A stretch of 64,000 nt of DNA from Spirodela intermedia. Its lineage: Eukaryota > Streptophyta > Magnoliopsida > Alismatales > Araceae. Shown piece after piece: positions 1 through 11,241 of the stretch. The notes under the pieces are model-generated. The model was not told where the DNA came from, ran no database searches, and worked only from the letters and a program-made list of their open reading frames with translations. Made by a program: the position numbers and the translations under genes. How positions within the stretch are numbered: the stretch's first letter is position 1; each line of letters starts with the position of its first letter. Location: positions 2,514,035 to 2,578,034 of the forward strand of contig LR746272.1 in assembly GCA_902729315.2 (NCBI GenBank), read 5' to 3'.

Positions 1-1409
1 TACAATAAAAATCTGATCATCCTTATGTAAATTTTTGATTTACTTCTTTTCCATATTCATTAGATTCTAATTTCGTGTTTGTACCTATTAGTGTTTTTTT
101 GGACTTTAGATCTTTCATTTTGAATATTAAGTAGTTCTCTAGTATATTTTTCTTGAGATATTAAAATTTCATTCTGCAACTATTTGATTAACGATCTAAG
201 AAATAAATTCAGTTAAGTCATCATACTAATTTTGAATTCGTTTTTCATCAATGTTGAAAATTCATTACATAATGATTCATCACTTAAACCAAAGATAATA
301 TTATTAATGTATATTTGAACAATCAAAATATATTTTTATCTACTTCTAATGAACATTGAAGTTTCTACACTTCTTCTTTGATTAGTATGTTTAGAAAAAC
401 ACTTTTAACATCTAATTCATTTTAAAATTATTGGCACATGCAACTAATAAAATGATTCTACTTGCATCAAGTCTAGTAAGAGAGACATAAGTTTTTTCAT
501 AATCTATTCCTTTTTTCTGAACATATCCCTAAACAAGAAATCTGATTATATTTTAATGTTCAAGTTTTGAAACTAAATGCTATACATCATTCCTCTCAAA
601 TTATTCAAATTCATCTTATATAGCACTTATTCCATCACAATCTATGAGACCAACATTAATATTTTATGATTCAATTTGAGAGGTGAATTTCATGTAAGTT
701 TGCTCCTTTAATTTATGATCTAGTTCTAACTCTATCAATTAAATCTTCAATGGCACTGTCCGTTAGATGACTCTTAGTATATCTCTATGTTCTAGATTAA
801 TGTTCATGATCAGTGTTCGATTTTAAGTAAAGTAATTCTTCTTGTCCTTCTTTAGTTTCTTTATTATGTATGAAATTTATGTTGACACAATCACTTTAAT
901 ATATTCTAAGAGTTTAATATGAATCCATTCTTTAACCACCAGAGTTTAAAATGTTCTCTCATCACTTTACTAATCAGCTTTTTCTAACTCTTCTTTACCA
1001 TTGTTGGGAATAAAACATTTACATCTGAATGGTTTGAAATAGCTAATGTTCTTCAACTTTGATCCAATCTAAACTCTATTTATAACATAACATACCATGT
1101 TAATACTCTCAACCCATAAGTGTTTAGATATATCACTATTTTGCCAACAAGCTTTTAGATAGATCAATTAAGGTCATATTTTTCTTCTCAATGACTCCAT
1201 TTAGTTAAGGAGTTTTAGGTACTGAAAATTTGTGTGTAGTTCCTAATTCATCAAAGAATTTTTAAAATAAAGTAATTTAAAATTCACCTTTGTGATTATT
1301 TTCTCTTCTTAAATGTATATGTAGATCATTTTGTATTTTCTTTGTAAACTTTACAACCTAATTAAAAGCTTCTTTTTTTCTAAGTTAAAAATAACACTAG
1401 AGCAGGTTC
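1..1409 (-). mobile_element. Decayed SIRE-like Ty1/copia fragment (left arm)
   Basis: Mirror of 49020-50428. Conceptual translation of the minus strand, through many stops and frame changes, shows Ty1/copia landmarks: an integrase stretch like VVKFTKKIQND, the integrase signature area around TP-LNGVIEKKN, and a reverse transcriptase stretch IYINNIIFG followed by SDESLCNEF, where the lineage normally has YVDDIIFG and NESLCEEF. The catalytic DD therefore reads NN. The element enters the window already in progress, with its 3' part beyond position 1. It is clearly non-functional. Confidence 0.75.
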
Positions 1410-2854
1410 CCGATTAGACATATTGTAGAGTGACTAGTGAACACTAGATGAAATATAGCAAACATTTCATATATAAGATAAAATTCAAAATTCAAAGAGA
1501 GAATGATGACCCAATGAGCTACCAAGCAGTAAAAGATCAATTTAGAAGCTCTAGAACACCTATTGCCAATAAGATTTCCACACATTTGAGAGAACAAATA
1601 GGTTATAGTATCAACAATTAAAAAGTCTTATTGAGCTCATCTTTAAACTCTTTGGCTTATAGTCATGGAGGCCAATCACCATTGAGAACTGGTGTGAAGC
1701 AAAAAGCATGAGCTAGACCCAGGTCACTGGGACTTAGATGCCTAAAGTGAAGAGGCCAGTGGACTAGATCAAGCAGCATAAATGCACTAATGTTGTGTGC
1801 ATTCAAGGCAACCACTCTATGAGCCTCTTTTTGTGGACCAAAGCATTATTAGTGAAGGCTGGCTCTGAGTTGCACAATATTCATGGTTAGAGATGTTTGC
1901 TATTAGCTCCAATGTCATGTTCTTTATAACACCATTATTTTTTTCATTCAAAGATGTTTGGGGCTCTACATATTCAATGTTGAAATTATTCAGGATTTCG
2001 TTCATGTTGACATGGAAAGTCAACCATCACAACTACACAAATATTTTGTGACATCATGAAGTACATGAATAGTTACATATATGGTTATATCACTTGAAAC
2101 CAGCTATCTATCTTTTTTTACTTTCTACAAAAATTAGGTCGGATATATATAATTGTGGGTGTTTTTAATATTTAGGGTAGGGGAGTCTACACAATTGTTA
2201 CTAAGAGGTAAAGGAAATAAGAAAATCAATTGCCACTAAGTAATGCATTATAAAACATAAACTGATCTTTGTTGTTTCTGAGCAACTTATTGGAATGGCT
2301 GCAAACAACCAACCCAAAATGATGCGAGATAAAGAGTGAGAATAGATCTCCTTTAAAAAGAGCTACACATTAATCTTTAAAGGTGATTAAAATTAGAATT
2401 TTAATGGCTTCATATTTAGATAATTTTATAATTTTAGGAGAATTAAGATCATTAATTACCTATTAGGTTATCTAATTCAAAGAATCAAACAAGGCTTCTC
2501 AAGTAGGGTTAGGACCATCAATCTTTCACACACAGGTGGCTATTCTATGAATCTCACAAATTCTAAGAGCAAAGATTTAAAAATAATGGCCAACTTTACA
2601 AATAATTTAAAAATCAATACACCTTTGCAATAAAGAATTGTGATATCTTGAAGATTATTGTTGGTTCAAGTGGCTTGAGATCCACAAGCCTTATTGAGGA
2701 ATTTTTAATGGGTGATGATTCAAGAAAATGAGTGATTTGGGTTGGGTAGTTAAGGTCCACGAAGTATTTGGATAATTTAAAAATATAAGAGAGAAAAATG
2801 TGTAAATGAGGAATAGTAAAAATAAGAGAATAAAATAATGATGGGAATAAATAA
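1410..2854. other. AT-rich gene-free DNA (left arm)
   Basis: No credible gene. The 66-68 codon open frames here are mirrored at 48406-49032 with amino-acid changes, show no recognisable domain, and lie just upstream of the copia fragment, so they may be undiagnosable remnants of that element. Confidence 0.5.
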
Positions 2855-3291
2855 AAGGTGGGGAGAGAAAAAAGGGGCGGAATGAGAAGGCGTCGGTGGG
2901 AGAGAGAGAGAGAGAGAGAGATGAGGTGGCGGCGACGGGGTGGACGGCAAGGAGCCGGAGTGGTGGCGACGGGTGGACGGCGAGGAGGCGGGATGGCGGC
3001 GACAGGGCCGATGGCGAGGAGGCGGGACGACGGCAATGGGGCGGACGACGAGGCAGGCCGATGGCGACAGGGTGGCTGGCATGAAAAAGAGTGACGGTGA
3101 TGGGGCAGGGCGACGAGGAGGGGACCGGCAACGATGGGGCAGATGAGGCAGAAGAGGAACGGCATTGTTGGGGTGAATGGCGAGGAGGCAGAATGGTGGC
3201 GGCGGGACAGATGGCGAGGACGACGTGAAGAGGAAAAAATGGAGGTCCCCCTAATCCAAGAGGGCGAGAAGAAAAGAGGAAGTCCCTAGTC
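2855..3291. repeat. GC-rich low-complexity tract present only in the left arm
   Basis: An abrupt change from AT-rich DNA to a purine-rich, GC-rich tract built from imperfect repeats of units like GGCGAGGAGGCGGGA and GATGGCGACGGG, including a (GA)n run around 2901-2921. At the mirror site (about 47564) the right arm passes directly from the left flank to the right flank with only a few extra bases, so the tract was gained here or lost there. Open frames in it (arginine/glycine-rich on one strand, proline/serine-rich on the other) are composition artefacts. Confidence 0.7.
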
Positions 3292-3850
3292 CAAGAGGCG
3301 ATGAAAGGAGTGGAGGAACCCCCAGTCCTTGGATGATGATGAAATTCAAAATTTTATTTTCTTGCTGCCCTTAATTCCTATCAAGAGATTATGGAATAGT
3401 TGTGCAGTATAAAACTTGAGAACAAAAATAGATGTTTCCTTGGATGAGAGGCCATCAGGGTATTGGAAATATCGCAAACCCCACAATTGACAATAACTAC
3501 ATCACCAAGTCTGCATTCAATATGTTTTAATCATCAAAACCTACTCCACCATGGTTGACTAAGGTTAGTTCAACATTTAACACTAAATATTTAAGACATT
3601 CGACTCTTGCAGGCATGTCAAGGATAAAGATTGGGAGAAGGTTTTAAATCAGGAAATCAATGTTATTGAAAGAGAAATACGGACGAGCTATTGGGTGCGC
3701 CAGAGATAAAGATATCAGTTCTGTAAAACAAATTCGAAAAAAGTGAGGGTTCTAACGCGTGGATCGATGTATATAAAAGATGAAGATGAGGATCGTTGAA
3801 AAGAGCCGTCACCCTCGCACACACAATCTCCCTCTCAGATCTCATCTTTG

Positions 3851-3873
3851 TCTCTCTCTCTCTCTCTCTCTCT
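3851..3873. repeat. (TC)n microsatellite downstream of BIOF, left copy
   Basis: About eleven uninterrupted TC units, mirrored at 46967-46989. Confidence 0.9.
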
Positions 3874-4227
3874 GCGTCTCTGTCTCGTTCTATATGAAGA
3901 AACAGAGACATGCACATGCAATTATGAGTGTGCGTCTCTTTGTGCGTGAGCGCGTGTCTGGGTGCGTATCCTTCCTCGACGTCCGGGCATCCGGGAAGTG
4001 TTGAGAAATTTGTAAGAAGGTAATGAACAAATACAGGCCATCCGCTTTGAAACCCAAGAAACTCGCGGAGGCCCATTCGATTATGATGTTCAAACGCGCA
4101 CCCTTTAAAGAAGAAAGAGTAAGAATAATCATATGGGAAGACTCCGGCGGGAATCCCCGGATTGTGTCATCGAGCCGTCCAGCCACCTTGGAGAGCGGAG
4201 TCTTCAGGCGCTCGTCTACTTAGCTCC

Positions 4228-6153
4228 TCACAGCCTCGCCACGACTTGATCTGCGGGGCGGTTGAGTCCGGGGATGCATTCCGAGAGTGCGGCCACGAGC
4301 CTTCTCACGTCTTCCGAAGAATGCCCGGTCGTCAGGGTGACCCTCAGCCTGGAAGACGCAAAAATCATCGACTAGGGTCAGGGGTACTGGAAGACGGCGG
4401 GGGAAGGGGGGGGGGGGGGCAGTGGCAGGAAAAATGAAGAATGATGGGAGAGGAAGGGAGAGGAAATGAGAACTCACCGGCAGGCGTCGGGGGCGACAGC
4501 CGGCGGCCTGATGGCGATGATGTGGAAGCCACGCTCCAGCATGTGCTTGCTGGCATAGATAGCGGCGTCCTCGGAGCCGACCACCAGCGAAAGGATGGGG
4601 CTGGTTGCGGGGTGCTTCGTCAACGTCGCGAATTCCTGCACTCTGTTCCACAGCGCTTGCCTGCGCCAGACCTCCTTCTTGGCCACCGTCACAGCAGCTG
4701 CAGGGGATCAACGCGCGTAGAGAAAAATTGCGTTAAATATATGACGCAGGGCAGTGGTGACAATCACGCGGTTAAGTCTATCTGACGAAGAAGAACGGAC
4801 GACTAGTGGCGGAAGGAATGGACGCTGCGATCAGTACCGTAGGCGCCCGCGATGACGGGTAAGGGGGAAGCTGTCGTGAAAATGTAGGGACGGCCCGTCA
4901 CCCGGACCAGGTCCGACCATTTTTGGCTGCAGGCCACGAATCCGCCCAGGCATCCCCCGGCCTTGCTCAGTGTCCCGACGATGACGTCGATCTGATCTTC
5001 GATGCCGTAAACCTCTCCGATACCGCCGCCATTCCTCCCGCACACAAACGCCGTATGCGCCTGTAACGCGGCGAGGGTCAGTCCGGATCGGGAGAGGGAG
5101 ACGGTAAAGAAGACGGCCCCGACGCCCAGAGAACACAAAGCGAATGACTCACTTCGTCGATGACGAATAGGAACCGGTGCTTCTTCCGGAGTTGCACGAG
5201 GTCAAGCATCGGCGCGAAGTCCCCTTCCATGCTGAACAAGCTGCGCCATGCAAAGAAAGGAGGAGGCCTCTTAGCACGGAAGCTTCACAGGAGCAGCGAG
5301 AAGAAGATGTTGCCGAACGGAGATCGGTCGCCGCTATCAACTCAGTCTGTGTTACCTGTCCGTGATGACCACCTTCCTCTCGAGAGGGCAGTTTGAGAGG
5401 AGCTCGTCTAGATGCTGCATGTCGCTATGCCTGTACACGGAAACGACGGTTTGATGATGCCGCTCCATCATCCGGAGGCCGTCGATTATGGATGCGTGGT
5501 TCAAGGCATCAGAGAACACGGCGATCTTCTCGTGCGCCGCCGGCCTCCTCGACGCAGCGTTATGAGTGGCGACGCCTCCGAGCGCCGACAGGAAGGCAGT
5601 GTTTGCTGCGAATCCGGTGGGGGTTACGACGCACGCCTCCTTCTTGTGCATCTCCGCCAGGACATTCTCCAGCCGCCGGTGGTACTCGGTCTGGCCACTG
5701 GCCATAGCTGACGATCGCGGACCCATTCCGAACGCCAGAGCCGCCTGTTCGGTATTTGTGTACAGAATCAGAATCGGTCACCGATTACCGCGACGCGCGA
5801 CGGACATTATTCTACCTCCAACGGGGGCGAGCTCGAAAGCCTACCTTCGCGGACGCCTTGCGGACGGCCGGATGGGTGCTGAGGTTGAGGTAGTCGTTGG
5901 CGGAGAAGAGGAGCATCCGGTTCCGAGCCGGTTCGCCGTCCTTCGCCGGGGCCGTGGGGTCCTCCACTTCCACCTCCAGCAAGGTCCGGTCCCAAGGGCC
6001 GGGGCCGTCAAACGTCTCGACGTCGGCCAGAGGATCCTCCTCGGCGCTGGGCTTGGCGAGGCACACCTTGGGCAAGTAGCTCAAAAAGTTGTTGTTGACC
6101 CTCGCGAATGCCCTGACCACCCACTCTTCCCACATCGCTTCAACGGACGCCAT
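4228..6153 (-). CDS. BIOF: 8-amino-7-oxononanoate (KAPA) synthase, left copy
   Basis: PLP enzyme of the alpha-oxoamine synthase family; condenses pimeloyl thioester with L-alanine to KAPA, the first committed step of biotin synthesis. Six coding exons with GT-AG introns, read on the minus strand: 6153-5845, 5744-5356, 5240-5153, 5060-4838, 4697-4478, 4348-4228. They total 1350 nt, giving 449 residues. Family landmarks: FSANDYLNLSTHP (about residues 80-92), GMGPRSSA just after exon 2 starts, DALNHASIIDG, VIDE at about 259-262, and GTLSKAGG with the likely PLP lysine at about 295. The protein ends in ARL, a PTS1-like peroxisomal signal, matching the peroxisomal location known for Arabidopsis BIOF. 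The start is the ATG that opens the conserved region; an in-frame upstream exon is possible (see 6278-6395). No lesion is seen, and exons and introns appear identical to the right copy. Confidence 0.93.
4406..4419. repeat. G14 homopolymer in BIOF intron 5, left copy
   Basis: Fourteen G on the plus strand, C on the coding strand, in the last intron. The length equals that of the mirror run at 46421-46434. Equal length in such a slippage-prone tract supports very recent common origin or homogenisation of the two copies. Confidence 0.85.
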
Positions 6154-6277
6154 GCCTGCTCGTCGTGCTGGTTAGCGGTAGGATCGCGTAGTGGCCGCCT
6201 TCACGCCCGGGGGATTCTGGCGAGATAGGAAAGAGTAGTGGCTCGATGCAGGCGTTGAGCTCCGGATGGGTACAAAC

Positions 6278-6395
6278 CTTTGCCCGTCGTTGCCTCTTTA
6301 TGTAGGAGGATGCCCTCGAATGTCGCCGGGCCGTGGACTTTCTCGGCTCCGCGGTCCAGCATCTTCTCTGGTTGAATAGCGGCGACGTATCGCAT
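6278..6395 (-). other. Possible upstream exon of BIOF, left copy
   Basis: Mirror of 44445-44562. An ATG-started frame of 39 codons runs to a GT donor; an AG acceptor lies two bases before the BIOF ATG. Splicing out 6156-6277 (122 bp) would fuse 40 residues in frame to the BIOF start. The peptide (MRYVAAIQPEKM and onward) resembles nothing I recognise and is not a classic transit peptide, so this may equally be a 5' UTR exon with an upstream frame. Confidence 0.35.
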
Positions 6396-6596
6396 TCCGG
6401 ACGCCTATGTTGAATCCCGGCCAGTCCACTTTGGACTTGGACGCCGGTTTCGCTGCCTGAACGCCGTTCGCGAGTGTTGACCGCCGGAACATTGCGGATC
6501 CTAACCGTTGGGATGGAGACGGAGATGTAGGACCCCCGGATGGATGCTCGCCGGGCACCACCGGTAAACCTAGCACCATTCGCGACCGGTAAAGCC

Positions 6597-6616
6597 GGAG
6601 AGAGAGAGAGAGAGGG
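6597..6616. repeat. (GA)n tract upstream of BIOF, left copy
   Basis: GA repeat, CT on the coding strand, about 450 bp upstream of the BIOF ATG, mirrored at 44225-44242. Pyrimidine-rich CT tracts are common near plant transcription starts, so this may mark the core promoter or 5' leader (inference). Confidence 0.5.
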
Positions 6617-6906
6617 TCAAAGCTTACCACTAGTAAAACAAATACAAAAGGGCAAAAATGAAAAAGATCTGGAAAAGGGAGAAATATTCGGGGATAAACT
6701 GGGAGCCGGGTAGATCAATCTATACCGAAGTATTTACATGAACCGGAGGGGTTGGTTTCATTTAAGAGGAATGATGGACAGAAGAAGAGCCCCAGTGAAT
6801 GAGAACCCGTGCATGCTATCCTGGGTCACTGCGTCCGTAATAAATTAACAAATTGACGGCCGTGTAGTCGGTTCAAAGGCCCGATAAAAAAAGAATCGGC
6901 AAAGGG

Positions 6907-6925
6907 CCCGTCAACTTTTGACGGG
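6907..6925. promoter_or_regulatory. Short perfect palindrome with back-to-back TGACG motifs, left copy
   Basis: Eight-base arms CCCGTCAA and TTGACGGG with a three-base centre, about 0.75 kb upstream of the BIOF ATG. Each arm holds a TGACG core, the kind bound by plant TGA-type bZIP factors. Function is inferred from motif only. Confidence 0.3.
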
Positions 6926-7006
6926 GACGTTTCTTTTTCGTACTATGAATGTAGTACTCCACTTTGACCGTCGTCGGCAACTGATAATTTCGGATAGTGA
7001 CGTGTC

Positions 7007-8742
7007 TGTTATGTGACTTACTCATTGTATATTAAATCATATAAATTTAAAATTTATAAAACTAGAAAGTATTAATTTTAGAACTTTTAGAATTATATCC
7101 ACAAAAATAAATAAACGGCTCCAAAGCTAGTAGAAAAATTTCAAATTGATCATAATGGTGTAACATAATGTTAAGAAAAAATTAATAATTTTTATTAAAT
7201 AATATGTTTTAATATGATTTTTGAACTAAAATATTATAAGAAAATCCTTTTAAAATTTAGATAAAGAAGAAAATTCGTGCGCTTACTTCAGGCATTAGTC
7301 ACTACCGCTCGAATGCTGATTTTGGAGAAATGGAGTTCTGCTCAATAATTATTGTGTAAGTGATTTCAAAAGTTTAGGTCAATGTGATCTAAATTTGTAA
7401 GCACCAAATGAATTGTAATGAACTAAAAAATAGTTTTCAAACTTAAATTTAAGCAGACGATTGTTAATCTAAAGATTAAATGAGTTTCAATAAGGAAAAT
7501 AAAGTAATGACATCGCAATAGTGATCGTCTAAATTTTCGATGTTCAAAAGGTTTCTTAATAATGTCAATGGTCTCAAAGGTTATCTTTAAATGCGCACAA
7601 TGTGAGCACTCTCTCGATTTTCATGCAAAGTCCAAGAAGCAAAGATAAGTGGTGGTAAAGTTTCTCTCATGACTGTCACCTATAGAGTTGAGCTTGATGG
7701 AGGTGGAGCATGTATTAGGGAGCTTCATCTTTAGGTCCTCAAAGTGAGATGAGGCTCTTGATTACATTCAAAACACTCTATGGAGATTACAACAAATCTC
7801 TTAACGGATTCTTTTGCCGTTAACAATGGCTTATTTGTTGACCAACATGTAATGATTTTCCTTTAATAATTCATGATTTTGCTATCTAGAATCTTTATTT
7901 AGTTGCTAAAGATAATCATTGATTATAACTAATGAAAATTTTGTCAATGATTGACAAAATCTATCTAGTACTTGTTATGTTAACTATTTCTTTACTGAAA
8001 TATTACATAGTTAAAATAGAAGAAAACATAAATTTTGACATCGATGAGATTCGAACCTCTACTGATCACTTGGTTACATAAGTAATGGTAAAAAACATTC
8101 ACTTATACCATTGAAATAGTGAAAATATGAGAGTTTAACCTTCTCTTTATATATGGGCATTTTTGGCATTATCTTAGCCAACAAGAATAGCTGATAATTT
8201 AGTCCCACATTAATTGTTTCAAAGAGTTTTGGATGTATATAAGTTTGGGTGCTCTTATACATACAAGTTCCTTTTCCCATAAACAAAATGGCTAGAACCA
8301 TCTAGGGGAAGGCTAAATCGGGTGGTCCACCCACAAGTACACACGTGTGATGAGATTATACCTTGCCCCCATACACCAATTTGACTCAAGTGATGTCGAA
8401 GGTGAGTGACACACTTTATATGGGTTCCTTGAGCCACTTGAGTCCAGCTCACGGTTTCGTTCAATTTGGGTCTACCCACTTGAGCACAGTGCCCTTTGGG
8501 TCAATTATTGACTACCAATTGGCCAGCAAGTTCCCCCATTTTTAATATGTATTTATTTATTTTATTTTTCTTTATTTAAATATGAAAACATGAATATAAA
8601 AATCACATAATTAAAGATAAATTCATAATAATGTAAAAACTATTTTTCTCAATTTAAAGTAAATTAAGTTATTTTTCATGAGTTAATGTATAAAATATAT
8701 TATTAAACTAACTATCAAACTCATGATAATAAATACTTATTA
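7007..8742 (-). mobile_element. Old Athila-family LTR (left arm)
   Basis: Mirror of 42098-43833. The minus strand aligns along its length with the young LTRs at 18051 and 26789: the opening AATAAGT...TTATCATGAGTT, the stretch before AAAATGGGG, GTGGGACTAAA, a tRNA B-box-like GGTTCGAATCT (8047-8057), and the ending TTTCTAGTTTTATAAATTTTA...GATTTAATATACAATGA...GTCACAT. Divergence is heavy and GC has been lost. Outside it, at about 8743-8790, a match to the 3' internal end of the young element (polypurine region) shows it is a 3' LTR with some internal sequence rather than a clean solo LTR. Confidence 0.82.
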
Positions 8743-11241
8743 CACCTGCTAACTTAGATCAATACTAGCGACTTAGCAATGTTTTATCATTAAATCATTC
8801 CTTCAAAACATGTATTCTAATTTTTTCCTTAAAAACTCATTCTTAAATCTTAAATCACAGCCATTAAAAAAGGTAAAATCATTAACTCTACAATCCTTGA
8901 ATATAAGTAGCACCATTATACCCCCAAATGAATACTCACATTTTAATGTTAGAAAGAATGGTTTAAAGTTGATGAATCATCACATGGTTCAAAATCACAA
9001 GATACAATTTGAAAAGAGTTATAGATCTTTGTGTTTTACACTCCTCGAAATGACATACTTGATCTAATTTAGCCTTGTTTATGAATTCAGCCTTCCTCTA
9101 ATTCGTAGTCATCCTCCCCCTATTTGTCTTAAATAACCATCGAGTACCTAGATTCATCATCCAATCCACATTCTAACTTTTGGTCATGGGTTTAAAGATT
9201 ACATCTCCTCTCTAATTGGTTTGCATGGGATTACAAGTAGAAGATAGAATATGAGAATAAATTTTCACTTCCCCTTTTTATGACATATTTTTGTCCTCTT
9301 CTTTTCTTTTTCTTTGTTCTTCTCTTTGTCTATGTCCACTATCTAAGAATCTATGTGTTATTACACTCTACTAGAGCAATTGTTCAACACATGTAGAACA
9401 AGCTTAAACTCTTTTGAATGATTAAACATCAATTTAATCATTATTTTTTTCCCCAAAAGTATTATATAGTATTTCACCATGTATTATTTTTGGATGAAGG
9501 CATTGACTTAGGACAAGTTTGGAAACTTGATGCAGAAGATGATGGTAAAGACACAATTCTTGCTATCCTCTTCCTATAAGGAAGTTGACTAGATGTAAAA
9601 AAAAGTTATTGGCTTAAATTGAATTCCTTGACTCATCTTCTTGTTTTTTCACTAGCAAAGAAAAGCTCTTGAATCCACATAGAATGTTTTTTGTAAAATG
9701 CCAACAAGAATTTTGAGATGGTCAAAAGTGATGAATTAGAACACATTAACTACTGAAGAGGTGTTAATTTATAAAGAGACTTCATTGAAAAACTCTCATA
9801 TTGTCTTTAGTTGCAATATATTTAAATTCTAAAGCTATTTAAATATTTAAATGACCGAAAGGTAATAATACATGAACTATAGACTTCAAATATCCTCTGA
9901 AATAAATCAATACATGCTACCACTAAATACAAAAATATATTTTTGAAGCTTATCAATTTGACCAAGTCCAATAAAGATTAGTTAACATCAAAATATAATT
10001 GATAATAAATCTCAAAATAAACTAATGAGTTAAGAATCAAAATCTATCCAAATAATCTCAAACGTATTTTGATCATCTAGTAGACACATTGATCATGATC
10101 TCCAAATAGAAAATCCTAACTTCAATGTTGACTAGAAGTTGTTTGATTTCAATACAATAGATTAATTTGATATCCAGACTATATGAAAGTAATGATTTCT
10201 AAACATGGGTATTTGGTGTACTAAGTTAACTTTTATACAGATTTTATCTCATTAATTCTCTCTAATTATGGAGGGCTAATCATTACTTTCCCACATTCAC
10301 AGTTTCTATAAATATTATGAAACAATAATTTCAAGTGGTAAAAATCTACTAAATTTGGGAGTTAAATATTATGAAAGTAACATGCATTGTTTGGGTTACT
10401 ATTTGAATATTTTTTGTTAATACTCTAAATTCTTTCTAAATTTATATTCATTTACATATAAACTCATACATAAATAATAGTTATTTATAAATTAAGCACA
10501 GATGTTAAATATAAATTAATATTTTAATTTATCTCGTAGGTGTATGTCATTATCAAAATATTATATATTTAATATTCTAACACATTTATTTCAATGAGCC
10601 AAGATAGATAATTCTAAGCCCATCTCCACACCCATTAATACATTATTAATACATGTAAATATTAATACTATTTCCAACCATGTATAATTTTATTTATATA
10701 GAAGACATGTGGAGGTTTTCAGGACCTCAATATTTTCCATTCATATATTGAATTTGTAGTTAATTGGACATGTCAGTTCATGTACGACCTATAGATAAAT
10801 TATCAAATACATCATGTATTCTCTAAAGAAAGTTATCAAACATAGTTTACTTTGATGGTACTTTAGTCTTTAACTTGGTACTTTAAATAGTGCAAGTTAA
10901 GTTGGGTTTTGATAGCGTTCAATGAACCACAAACAAGTACCTTATTTTCTTAAGGTACAACTTATGTCATTAAGATGTAAGAAGTATGTCCAAGTCTTAG
11001 ATCTGGCACCAAAGTATAACACAAAGATAGTTGCAGATCACATTATAAAGTTAATTTGGATGTGTTCATTTCTACATTGACTTCATATTTTATGTGTGAG
11101 TAAGTGGTATCAAAACAAATCCTAGTATTTTTGGTCTCCACAAAGGACTAAGAAGCAAATATTCTTACTAAAAGACTCTCAAGTAGTCTCTTCTTGAGAG
11201 ATCATCACAATGTGATATATTAACTTGGTTTGATTGGGTTT
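8743..11241. other. AT-rich gene-free DNA (left arm)
   Basis: No credible gene. The first about 50 bp resemble the region just upstream of the 3' LTR of the Athila-type element. The rest mirrors 39518-42097 at about 98-99% and may hold further unrecognisable element remains. Near 9390 it lacks about 81 bp present in the right arm. Confidence 0.6.

Noticed and set aside
2614-3165. Open frames of up to 183 codons in the GC-rich tract (both strands)
   Set aside because: Low-complexity Pro/Ser/Arg composition on one strand and Arg/Gly on the other, absent from the mirror arm, no domain.
5566-6228. 220-codon frame antisense to BIOF exons 1-2 (mirror 44612-45274)
   Set aside because: Shadow of GC-rich coding sequence; crosses BIOF intron 1 and matches no family.
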